From Bombella mellum (GTDB lineage Bacteria > Pseudomonadota > Alphaproteobacteria > Acetobacterales > Acetobacteraceae): DNA of 64,000 nucleotides. The notes beneath the pieces were generated by a model. The model did not search any database. It saw only the letters and a list, made by a program, of their open reading frames with translations, and had not been told where the DNA came from. Where the stretch lies: positions 124,001 to 188,000 of the forward strand of contig NZ_PDLY01000001.1 in assembly GCF_014048465.1 (NCBI RefSeq), given 5' to 3'. The position numbers and the translations under genes were made by a program. Positions 18,421-30,000 of the stretch are shown here, in pieces. Numbering within the stretch: position 1 is the stretch's first letter; each line of letters begins with the position of its first letter.

Positions 18421-19872
18421 TCAGTCCTTGGACTGTCTGTTCTCTTCGTGTTTTTTCTGGAGATACCCCTCCTGTCTGGCCATGAACTGGTCGGCCAGAC
18501 GCCCGTAGAGGGAGTGGGGGCAGACCATGCGGGAGACACCGAAGGCCAGAAAGGCCGTGGCCAGCAGGGCCAGGGTGATCTGCTGGTTGTCGCACATTTC
18601 CATCACGATGACGGTGGCCGTCAGCGGGGACTGCACCACGCCGGAGAAATAGCCGACCATGCCCAGCAGAACGACGGCTCCGGGAGCCGTAAGAGGCAGG
18701 AACTGTGCCACCCATCCGCCGACAGAAGCCCCTATGGAGAGGGACGGGGCGAACAGTCCGCCCGGTATGCCGGAACAGTACGAGATGATGGTGGCGGCAT
18801 ATTTCATCAGGAAATAGGACATGTGGGCATGGCGGGAGCCGTCGATCAGATGATGGGCCTGAATGTAGCCCGTGCCGAACGTGTCGCCATGGCTGGCAAA
18901 GCCCAGCATGGCGAGGATGATCCCGCACAGGGCCGTGAACACGATGGGCTGGTTCTTCTGGATGGTCCCGATGAAGCCGGGCAGGCCCTTGCCGACCCGG
19001 ATGAGGATGGTGGAGAAGAAACCCCCGCCCAGCCCGCCAAGGATGCCGCAGGCCAGCACGGCAATCCAGGCCGTTCCGACGGGAACATCCACCGAGGCAT
19101 GGCCGAAATAGGTGTAGTTTCCGCCCGTCAGGACGATGGCCGTCACACCGGCGAGGACAACACCCGTCAGCATCACGCCGGATGTCCGCTGCTGGAAGGA
19201 GCTGGCCAGTTCCTCGATGGCGAAGACGATGCCTGCCAGCGGCGTGTTGAAGGCGGCGGCCACACCGGCGGCCCCGCCCGCCAGGATGATCCCCCGGCGG
19301 GTCGAGACGTTGGCATGGCCCAGAAAGCGGGAATAGGCGTTCATGATGGCCGCCCCGACCTGCACCGTGGGGCCTTCCCGCCCGATGGAGGCCCCGCAGA
19401 GCAGGCCGAGCGTGGTCATGAAAATCTTTCCGACGGCGATGCGCAGGGCAAGGATGCGGTTGACGAGGGAGAAGTCCTCGATATGCAGCGTGGCGATGGT
19501 CTGCGGGATGCCGGACCCCTGCGCCCCGGGAAAGAAGCGTTTCGTCAGCCACATGGAGAGGGCCAGCCCGCTGGGGATGACAGCGAACATGACATAGGGA
19601 TTCCAGTGCTGGAGACCCATGCAGAGGGAGCTGGCATAGTCTGCCGCCCGGGCGAACAGCCATGCCGCAATGCCGACCGTGATGGCCCCGGCCCAGAAGA
19701 TGAGGGTCCGCCGCCACTGCGAGGTGCGCATCCGTGCCGAACGGCGGAAATGCGTGATGCGGTTGCGCCGCCTCATGGCGTGGGGGGAGGCGGGGGCAGG
19801 AGCGGGAGAAATCGGGGAAGAATCGGACACGTCTGGGGTGGATCCGCCACAGGACTGGGGTGAAGAGGTCAT
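18421..19872 (-). CDS. CLC-family chloride channel/transporter
   Basis: An inner-membrane protein of 483 aa with the CLC signature motifs in order: GSGIPQ, GREGPTVQVG (gating glutamate present), GGAAGVAAAFNTPLAGIVFAIEE and GIPGGLFAPSLSIGASVGG. The gating glutamate is typical of H+/Cl- exchangers, although exchange versus channel function cannot be settled from this alone. The N-terminal 33 residues are rich in Ser/Pro and may be cytosolic and disordered; MRRRNRITHF is an alternative start. Its neighbours are two metal exporters on the same strand, separated by a 73-bp gap. Confidence 0.92.
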   Translation of the reverse strand: MTSSPQSCGGSTPDVSDSSPISPAPAPASPHAMRRRNRITHFRRSARMRTSQWRRTLIFWAGAITVGIAAWLFARAADYASSLCMGLQHWNPYVMFAVIPSGLALSMWLTKRFFPGAQGSGIPQTIATLHIEDFSLVNRILALRIAVGKIFMTTLGLLCGASIGREGPTVQVGAAIMNAYSRFLGHANVSTRRGIILAGGAAGVAAAFNTPLAGIVFAIEELASSFQQRTSGVMLTGVVLAGVTAIVLTGGNYTYFGHASVDVPVGTAWIAVLACGILGGLGGGFFSTILIRVGKGLPGFIGTIQKNQPIVFTALCGIILAMLGFASHGDTFGTGYIQAHHLIDGSRHAHMSYFLMKYAATIISYCSGIPGGLFAPSLSIGASVGGWVAQFLPLTAPGAVVLLGMVGYFSGVVQSPLTATVIVMEMCDNQQITLALLATAFLAFGVSRMVCPHSLYGRLADQFMARQEGYLQKKHEENRQSKD

Positions 19873-19945
19873 GCCCTGTTTCAGACGGAGCCTTCCCTGC
19901 GGTCAAGGGGGGGCAGGGTTTTGCATGGCAGATGTGACATGCCGG

Positions 19946-20876
19946 TTACATGACGAGCACGCCGCTGGCCCCGGGCTTGTGGCGTTTGGCGAGGTCCTCC
20001 GGCTCCACATGGATATGGATGGAGGAGCGGCCCAGCACGGCCCGTATGGCATTCTCGATCCGGTCGCAGATGTCGTGGGCGTCCGTGATGCGCATCTCAT
20101 CCGGCACGATGAGGTGGAACTCCACGAAATAGAGGGACCCCACCCGCCTCATGCGGAGGTCGTGGGCCTCCAGTGCTCCCTGGCCAGCCTGCGTGATGGT
20201 CTGGCCGACCTCATGGACCAGCTCCGGCGGTGGGGCCTCGTCCAGCAGGCCGGTCATGGAATGGCGCATCATGCCGAAACCGGTCCAGAGGACATTCAGG
20301 GCCACGAGGGCGGAGAGCAGCGGGTCCAGCCAGAGCCAGTGCAGCAGGGGGATGAGGCAGACACCGACCAGCAGGGCCAGGCTGGCCCAGACATCGGAGA
20401 GAACATGATCCCCGGCCGAACTCAGGGCCTGTGAGTGATGTGTCCGGCCCATCCGCCGAAGGATGAGGGCCCAGATGAGGTTGATGACCCCGGCAGAGGC
20501 GTTGAGGAGCGCACCGGGCAGGGGGGCTTCCGGGGCCTGTATGTGCAGGGCGTCATGCCCGGCAATGGCCAGGATGACCAGGGCCGTCAGCACCACGAGA
20601 ACCCCCTCGATGACGGCCCAGACATATTCCGCCTTGCCGTGCCCGTAAGGGTGGTTGTCATCCGCCGGGCGGGCGGCAAAGGCCACGGCCCAGAGCGTGC
20701 CGACGGAGGCCAGGACGTTGAGGATGGTCTCGATGGCATCGGACAGCAGGGCACCGGAGCCGGAGACGGCCCATGCCATATATTTGATGCCCAGCACCAC
20801 GATGCTGACGAGGATGGAAAGACGGGCCACCAGCAGGCGGAGTGGCGTGGTCGTGCTCTCCCTTGGCATGGCGGTT

Positions 20877-20896
<20 letters not shown>
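19946..20896 (-). CDS. Cation diffusion facilitator (CDF) metal transporter
   Basis: A 316-aa inner-membrane protein with six hydrophobic segments and the C-terminal CDF cytoplasmic domain (HDLRMRRVGSLYFVEFHLIVPDEM). The second-helix motif reads LLSDAIETILNV, so the canonical HxxxD of zinc CDFs is replaced by E and N at the corresponding positions. The fifth-helix motif HVLSDVW keeps HxxxD. HPYGHGKAEY and several other His residues may bind metal. This subgroup (SDAxE...N) occurs in many alphaproteobacteria; the metal could be Zn, Fe, Mn or another ion. The gene overlaps the upstream CDF gene by 20 bases. Confidence 0.85.
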
Positions 20897-21989
<1,093 letters not shown>

Positions 21990-22165
21990 GGAGGAACCCT
22001 GATAGGCACGAAGATGTATGAGGGGATGCAGTATAAGTTAGACCTATCCAGCTTTCACCATTTTTCTTGTCCTGTTTCACATGGAGCAGGGCAGGGACCG
22101 GGACCGGTGGCCTGTCTGTCCTCCCTGCTTGCCAGTGCCCCGGTGCTGGCTTTAAAGGAACGGGC

Positions 22166-23800
22166 ATGACAGCCTTTTCCCCCATGCTCCGCCTCAGCAA
22201 TCTTGCCCTTCCTCTCGACCACACGCCGGAAGCCCTCCGGGCCGCCATCGTGGCCCGTCTGGCCGTAAGGCCGGAGGAGCTGCTGGCCTATCATGTCTTC
22301 CGCCGGGGGCATGATGCCCGACGGCGGGGGAACATCCAGCTCGTCTATACGCTGGACTGTGAGTTGCGGGAGCTGGATGCCGTGCTGGCCCGTTTCAGCG
22401 GGGACCAGCATGTCCGTCCGACACCGGACATGCGCTGGATTCCGCCCGTCCTGCCCTCTCACGCTGCCGGGCGCACGCAGCGGCCCGTCGTGATCGGGGC
22501 GGGGCCCTGTGGCCTGATGGCGGCCCTCGTGCTGGCCCAGGCGGGGCTGAAGCCGATCATCATAGAGCGTGGCCGGGCCGTGAGGGACCGTACGGTCGAT
22601 ACGTTCGCCCTCTGGCGGAAATCCCGCTTCACGGCAGAAAGCAACGTGCAGTTCGGTGAAGGGGGAGCCGGAACATTCTCGGATGGCAAGCTTTATTCTG
22701 GCGTGTCGGACCCTCGCCATCTGGGGCGCAAGGTGCTGGAGGAGTTCGTGAAGGCCGGTGCGCCGGAGGAAATCCTGACCCTCTCCAAGCCGCATATCGG
22801 GACGTTCCGGCTCGTGACGGTCGTGCAGTCCCTGCGGGCGCAGATCGAGGAGCTGGGAGGGGAATACCGTTTCGAGACCCGGCTTGAAGGCATCGAGACG
22901 GCACCCTGTGAGGGTGGTGGCCGACAGGTGACGGGGCTGCGTCTCTCCACCGGGGAGGTGTTGAAGGCGGACCGGGTCATTCTGGCGGTCGGCCATTCTG
23001 CCCGGGACACGTTCGCCATGCTGCATGAGGAAGGTGTGCCGATGCAGGCCAAGCCTTTCTCCATCGGGGTGCGGATCGAGCATCCGCAGGCGGTGATCGA
23101 CGTGGCCCGGTTTGGCCCGCAGGCGGGGCATCCGCTGCTTGGTGCGGCCGATTATAAGCTGGTGCATCATGCCAGCACGGGACGGGGTGTCTATTCCTTC
23201 TGCATGTGCCCCGGTGGGCAGGTCGTGGCGGCGACCTCGGAGAAGGATCAGGTCGTCACGAACGGGATGAGCCAGTATTCCCGGGCCGAGCGGAACGCCA
23301 ACAGCGGCATCGTGGTGGAGGTCCGCCCCGGTGTCGATTTCCCGGATGAGCCGCTGGCGGGGATCGCCTTCCAGCGTCAATGGGAGAAAGCTGCCTTCGT
23401 GGCAGGTGGCGGGGACTACCGTGCTCCGGCGCAGCGTGTGGGGGACTTCCTTGCAGGGCGGGCCTCCACCTCTCTGGGCACGGTCGTACCCTCTTACCAG
23501 CCTGGCGTGACGCCGACTGACCTTTCCCGTTGTCTGCCGGATTTCGTGGTGGCCTCCATCCGGGAAGCCCTGCCCCGGTTCGAGCGCAGGATCAGGGGTT
23601 ACAGCATGGATGATGCCGTGATGACCGGTGTCGAGACACGGACATCCTCGCCCTTGCGGATTGACCGTGACGCCACGGGCCAGAGTCCAGCTCTGCGGGG
23701 GCTTTTCCCGGCTGGGGAAGGGGCCGGCTATGCCGGAGGCATCCTTTCTGCGGGAATTGACGGCATCCGTGTGGCGGAGTGGCTGGTGTCCTCCCTGTGA
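22166..23800 (+). CDS. FAD-dependent oxidoreductase, COG2509 family
   Basis: A 544-aa flavoprotein. The N-terminal ~90 residues form a separate domain; the FAD Rossmann motif is VVIGAGPCGLMAA at about residues 108-120. ESNVQFGEGGAGTFSDGKLYSG, VILAVGHSARDT and FSIGVRIEHPQ are characteristic of the COG2509 group (uncharacterised FAD-dependent dehydrogenases). The C-terminal GLFPAGEGAGYAGGILSAGIDG closes the FAD site. Substrate unknown. The start is the ATG at 22166 with AAAGGA 6-8 bases before it; the longer frame to 22067 adds 33 unrelated residues. It stands upstream of autotransporter 1, on the same strand but with an AT-rich gap. Confidence 0.88.
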   Translation: MTAFSPMLRLSNLALPLDHTPEALRAAIVARLAVRPEELLAYHVFRRGHDARRRGNIQLVYTLDCELRELDAVLARFSGDQHVRPTPDMRWIPPVLPSHAAGRTQRPVVIGAGPCGLMAALVLAQAGLKPIIIERGRAVRDRTVDTFALWRKSRFTAESNVQFGEGGAGTFSDGKLYSGVSDPRHLGRKVLEEFVKAGAPEEILTLSKPHIGTFRLVTVVQSLRAQIEELGGEYRFETRLEGIETAPCEGGGRQVTGLRLSTGEVLKADRVILAVGHSARDTFAMLHEEGVPMQAKPFSIGVRIEHPQAVIDVARFGPQAGHPLLGAADYKLVHHASTGRGVYSFCMCPGGQVVAATSEKDQVVTNGMSQYSRAERNANSGIVVEVRPGVDFPDEPLAGIAFQRQWEKAAFVAGGGDYRAPAQRVGDFLAGRASTSLGTVVPSYQPGVTPTDLSRCLPDFVVASIREALPRFERRIRGYSMDDAVMTGVETRTSSPLRIDRDATGQSPALRGLFPAGEGAGYAGGILSAGIDGIRVAEWLVSSL

Positions 23801-23920
23801 CGGGGGAGTATTTGCGAGATTCCAGACTTTTTAAATAACTCTTTAATAAAAAGAGAGTTCTGTTTTAATAATTTTGAAAGAGTAAAGGATATATAAAAAG
23901 AACGACTTTGTTAGTCAATT

Positions 23921-23949
23921 TTCTGACAAATTTATGTAAAAATTATACC
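23921..23949 (+). promoter_or_regulatory. Possible sigma-70-like promoter upstream of autotransporter 1
   Basis: TTCTGA (23921-23926) and TATACC (23944-23949) are separated by 17 bases, in the AT-rich 23801-24035 segment that also holds an imperfect hairpin around AACTCTTT/AAAGAGAGTT (23836-23858). Both boxes are imperfect. If used, transcription would begin near 23956. Confidence 0.3.
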
Positions 23950-24035
23950 TCATTCAAGACCTATCACAACCCACAATGGGTGGAGGATTCTGTGGTGCCT
24001 CCGTCCACAACAGTGTGGATGATAAGGATAGGCCG

Positions 24036-27000
24036 GTGTTTATTACTGAGCAGAACGGGCATGCCCCGCTACGGTATCTGGCGAGCCACAAGGCAGGGTA
24101 TCGCCGCTTTGGTTACATGTTGGCTCTGCTCAGCGGAGTGTCCTTGGTTGCTGGTGTGGGCAGCACGGCCCGGGCCGATGACGGGGCTTCCGTCTCCGGG
24201 GACATGACGAACACCCAGACACGCAATCTCCCTCAGGGTACGAAAATCGACGGCAACCTGTACCAGCAGGGTGGTGATCTCGGTCTTGATGGCACGACGG
24301 TGGCCGGGACCCTGCATCTGGACGGGGGCACAGCCCTTTTCGGTCACAGCGGGGGCGGCCATGGCGGCACGCTGGTGCAGTCCCTGGCTGGCAACGGTGA
24401 TGTCAGGCTCGACAAGCCTGAGAGTGACCCTAGTGAAACCATGACGCCGTCGCCTAATCCTTCGGCACCCTATCAGGGTGAGCTGGCCATCAGTCAGGGC
24501 AAGGGAGAGACCTACAGCGGTTCTCTCAAGGGCACGGGCGTGTTCACCCTGCTGGATGGTGCCCAGACGCTGACGGGACAGAACCAGATCAACGGTACCG
24601 TGGACATCCATAACGGCACGCTGACCCTGAAGGACAAGGGTTCCTTCTCCACGGAACCGGGTAGCACGACGGGGCCGCTGGTCGTGGGGCTTGCGCAGGG
24701 GGATCAGGGTCATCTGGTCATGGATGGTCCTGACGCCAAGATTCAGCGCATGTCCGTTTTCGTCGGTAATGGCGATTCGAGTTATGGCGGAAAAGGTGGT
24801 CCGGTCGGAACGAGTGATGCGACCCTGACGAATGGGGCGCAGATCAACAACCGCACCAACGAAAACATGTATGTCGTTGTTGCCAACGGGCAGCACGGCA
24901 GCATGAACGTGGAGAGCGGGTCCCGCGTGGCCTCTGACGAATTTTATGTGGCTGCGTCTCCGTCCCTGACCGGCACCGTGAACGTGAAGGGCAGCAACTC
25001 GGCGGTCGAGGCGACCAATGCCCATATCGGTGCGGAAGGCACGGGCACGGTGAATGTCAGTGACGGAGGCAGCCTGCAGGCTACATCCATGACGCTCGGT
25101 GAGCAGAAGGGTGAGGGGACTGTCACTGTCGGTGCCAATGGCACGCTGAAGAACGACACCACCACCATCGGTGCGGATGGCAAGGGCACGCTGACGGTCA
25201 ATGGTGGCCGTTTCGAAAGTGACAAGGCGATCCGCTTCGGAACGTCAAACAGTGACAATGCACACTCTGATGGCACGCTGAACGTGCAGAATGGAGGTGT
25301 TCTGGTCGCCGCTGACAACGGGTCTTCCCCGGCCATTTCTGCCGAGAGCGGTGCGAAGGCGGCCATCAACATTGATTCGTCAAAGGTCCAGAACCTTCAG
25401 GGGCATGACATGACCAGCACGGTCGCGGCCAACCTGACAGGGTCCAACGAGCTGGATGTTCAGGGACAGAACACCATGTCGTGGAAGGGCGGCGTGTCCG
25501 GTAGTGGCGATCTCGTCAAGGTTGGGACGGGGACGCTGGAGCTGGCCGGTGGCGGCACCTACTCAGGTCAGACGGATGTTCAGTCCGGTGTCCTGAATGT
25601 CGGTGACGTCACGATGGGTGGTCCGATCCGTAACCGGAAGGATGCCACCTTTACGCAGACGGGCGGAGTGGTGTCCGGTGATCTGGACAACAGCGGTTCG
25701 GCTACGGTTAACCGTACCAATGTCACGGGCACGATCACGAACAATGGCGATTTCACATCCCAGAGCAGTCAGCTTGCGGACCTTGAGAACATATCTGGCA
25801 CGGCCACTCTGAAGAACACACTGGCCCTCAATATCACGACCATGGAAGATGCTGAACTCAACCTCCAGGACTCGGTTGTTCGCGCCTTCCACAACATGGA
25901 CAGTTTCGTAGACATTGCAAATTCAAAGGTTAACGGTGTTTCGTCACCTGCCGATACAAAGAGTGATGAAGATGTTCTGGCGGGGCGTAGTGGTATATCT
26001 CTTTATGCGCTTGCCGATCGGATCGGTGATGCGGATACGATAAGCAACAGGGATGATGCTGGTTCTGGCCAGGTTACTTTTTCCACCAACTCTGGGCGGA
26101 CGAGGTTCAGGGGCAGCTCCGTAGGTGGTGTGATCAATACTGGGACTCTTCAGCTGCTGCAGAAGTCCACTGGTGGAACGATCATCCAGAATGACGGGAA
26201 GCTGTTGATCGATGACTCCACGGTTGCCAAGCTTGAGGCAAATGGCGGCCTGTTTGATATCGGCAACGGTGGGGCGACCGTATGGACGCTGAAGGGTGGT
26301 GGTAACGGCCAGCTTGAAGGTACGCTGAACCTGACCAATGCGGCTGACACCTATTCCGGCAGCATGTCTGGCACGGGCGGTCTGACCATCTCCGGTGGCA
26401 CGGAAACGCTGGCCGGGCAGAATACGTATACGGGCGATACGAACGTTGCCCAGGGTGCGGGACTGGTTCTGACGGGGTCTCTTGCCAGCCCTCTGAACAA
26501 TAATGGCACGGCTACCGTTGATGGCGGAAAGGTCGGTGGTCTCACCACAAACGTTAGCGAGCTGACCGTCAAGAATGGCGGTGCGCTGGCTGATCTTGCC
26601 AATAAATCCGGTGGCACGGCGACGCTGACGGACAGCACGGCGGGTCACGTCATCAACGATGAGGGTGCGACCTTCAGTGCCACGGGCGGGCAGCTGGCCT
26701 CCGCCGAGAACAGCGGCACCATGACGCTGGGCAAGGGTAACAGCGTCACGGGTGACGTGACCCAGAAGGCAGGCAGCCTGACGCTTGATGGCAACCAGAT
26801 TGATGGCATCCTGACGGCCGAGGGTGGGCAGCTCACCGTTGCCCAGGGCGGTTCGAAGGCCGGCTCTCTGGCCGGTTCCTCCAGTGCCCAGTTGGACGGG
26901 TCTCTGGAACTGACCAAGGCCTCCACCTCATATGACGGTGTGCTGGGCGGCCAGGGCGGCCTGACAGTTTCTGGTGGCACGCAGACCCTGACGGGAAACA

Positions 27001-30000
27001 ATACCTACACCGGTGATACGAACGTCACGAAGGATGGCGGTCTGGTCTTGAAGGGATCGCTCGTCGGTGCGCTGAACAATGACGGCCGGTCCGACATTGA
27101 TGGCGGCAGGCTGGCGGCTCCCACCACGAACAGGGGCACGCTGACCGCCGAGAAGGGCACGCTGGCTGATCTCGCCAACAGGGCTGGCACGGCGACGCTG
27201 ACGGACAGCACGGCAGGCCATGTCATCAACGAGGACGGGGCAACCTTCAGTGTCACGGGCGGGCAGCTGGCTTCCGCCGAGAACAGCGGCACCATGACGC
27301 TGGGCAAGGACAACAGCGTCACCGGTGACGTGACCCAGAAGGCAGGCAGCCTGACGCTTGATGGCAACCAGATCGATGGCAAGCTGGCCGCCGATGGTGG
27401 GCAGTTCACGGTCGCCGAGGCCGGGTCCAGGGTCGGTACGCTGTCCGGTTCTGGCAATGGCCAGCTTGACGGCCAGTTTGACCTGACCAATGCGGCTGAC
27501 ACCTATTCCGGCGTCTTGTCCGGCAAGGGTGGCCTGACGGTCTCTGCCGGTCATGAAAGCCTGACGGGTGCCAGCACATATACGGGTGACACCAATGTTG
27601 CCCAGAAGGCTGGCCTGACCCTGAACGGTGCGGTTGGTGGTGCTCTGAACAATGACGGCACGACCGACGTCGATGGTGGCCGGGTTGCGGGCCTGACCAC
27701 GAACAGCGGCACGCTGACCGCCGGGAAGGCCACGCTGGCTGATGTCGTCAACAAGGCTGGCACGGCCACGCTGGCAGACAGCACGGCAGGCCATGTCACC
27801 AATGCTGACGGGGCGACCTTCAGTGCCACGGGCGGTCAGCTGGCCTCTGCCGAGAACAGCGGCACCATGACGCTGGGCAAGGACAACAGCGTCACCGGCG
27901 ACGTGATCCAGAAGGCAGGCAGCCTGACGCTGGATCATGACGAGATCGGTGGCATCCTGACAGCCGAAGGTGGGCAGCTCACCGTTGCCCAGGGCGGTTC
28001 GAAGGCCGGCTCTCTGGCCGGTTCCTCCAGTGCCCAGTTGGACGGGTCTCTGGAACTGACCAAGGCCTCCACCTCATATGATGGTGTGCTGGGCGGCCAG
28101 GGCGGCCTGACAGTTTCTGGTGGCACGCAGACCCTGACGGGAAACAATACCTACACCGGTGATACGAACGTCACGAAGGATGGCGGTCTGGTCTTGAAGG
28201 GATCGCTCGTCGGTGCGCTGAACAATGACGGCCGGTCCGACATTGATGGCGGCAGGCTGGCGGCTCCCACCACGAACAGGGGCACGCTGACCGCCGAGAA
28301 GGGCACGCTGGCTGATCTCGCCAACAGGGCTGGCACGGCGACGCTGACGGACAGCACGGCAGGCCATGTCATCAACGAGGACGGGGCAACCTTCAGTGTC
28401 ACGGGCGGGCAGCTGGCTTCCGCCGAGAACAGCGGCACCATGACGCTGGGCAAGGACAACAGCGTCACCGGTGACGTGACCCAGAAGGCAGGCAGCCTGA
28501 CGCTTGATGGCAACCAGATCGATGGCAAGCTGGCCGCCGATGGTGGGCAGTTCACGGTCGCCGAGGCCGGGTCCAGGGTCGGTACGCTGTCCGGTTCTGG
28601 CAATGGCCAGCTTGACGGCCAGTTTGACCTGACCAATGCGGCTGACACCTATTCCGGCGTCCTGTCCGGCAAGGGTGGCCTGACGGTCTCTGCCGGTCAT
28701 GAAAGCCTGACGGGTGCCAGCACATATACGGGTGACACCAATGTTGCCCAGAAGGCTGGCCTGACCCTGAACGGTGCGGTTGGTGGTGCGCTGAACAATG
28801 ACGGCACGACCGACGTTGATGGTGGCCGGGTTGCTGGCCTGACCACGAACAGGGGCACGCTGAATGCCGAGAAGGCCACGCTGGCTGATGTCGTCAACAA
28901 GGCTGGCACGGCCACGCTGGCAGACAGCACGGCAGGCCATGTCACCAATGCTGACGGGGCGACCTTCAGTGCCACGGGCGGTCAGCTGGCCTCCGCCGAG
29001 AACAGCGGCATCATGACGCTGGGCAAGGACAACAGCGTCACGGGTGACGTGATCCAGAAGGCAGGCAGCCTGACGCTTGATGGCAACAGGGTTGACGGCA
29101 CGCTGGCGGCTGGTGGCGGAACGTTCACCGTCACGGGCAATGGCTCCACGGTCGGCTCTCTGGCTGGTATCGGGAGTGCCCTGCTGAACCGTGATGGTGA
29201 CGAAGCGGACCAGGCTGATGGGACTGCCAACGGTACGCTGAATGGCACGCTGCACCTGACCAATGCTCGTGACACCTATGCAGGCAACCTGTCCGGGACT
29301 GGTGGGCTGACGGTGTCCGGTGGTCATGAAGTTCTGACGGGCACGAACAGCTATGCTGGTCCGACCCTCGTGCAGAACGATGCCCGTCTGGATGTGAATG
29401 GTGACAATGGTGCCGCCACGGGTGCCACCTCCGTCGTGGACAGTGCCACCTTGCGTGGCAAGGGCACGATCGGTGGGGACGTGACCATCGGTTCCGGGGC
29501 CACGCTGGCACCGGGCACGGATGAGGCACCGGGTCGTCTCCAGATCAACGGCAACCTGAATCTGGACAACGGGTCCCGTCAGGTCTTCCGTCTTGGCCAG
29601 ACCAACACGGAAGGCGGTGCCTACAACGACTTCGTGGACGTGAAGGGCAGCCTTCAGCTCGGTGGCACGCTCTCCATCCAGCCGGTCGAGGGGGCTCCGA
29701 ATGTCAGCAACTCTGCGCTGATGTCGGGTCTGTACCGCTTGTACAGCTATGGCGGCACCCTTTCCGGTTCACAGCAGCAGCTTCAGCTGCCAGGCCAGAA
29801 TGTGGATGGTCTGTCCATCCAGACCTCCATCGACCATCAGGTCAACTTGACGGTGCCCAGCCCGACGGTTCCTCCCACCCACACCGATCATCCTGATGCC
29901 AACTTCAACTTCTGGGATGGCAATGCCAGCTCCCATCGTGGCACTGACGATGCTGGCAATGGCAAGATCGACGGTGGCGATGGTGTCTGGAGTGCCGCAA

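Noticed and set aside
18376-19863. 495-residue plus-strand frame over the ClC gene
   Set aside because: It is antisense to a complete CLC transporter with all signature motifs, and its product is a Gly/His/Asp-rich artefact.
22055-23380. 441-residue minus-strand frame over the FAD oxidoreductase
   Set aside because: It is antisense to a well-supported flavoprotein.
26800-29100. Possible CRISPR-like repeat array
   Set aside because: The repeat units are hundreds of bases long, in frame and coding, not short repeats with unique spacers.
26928-29327. Minus-strand frames of 336 and 417 residues in the repeat region
   Set aside because: They repeat exactly because the sense strand is duplicated, and their composition is that of antisense noise.
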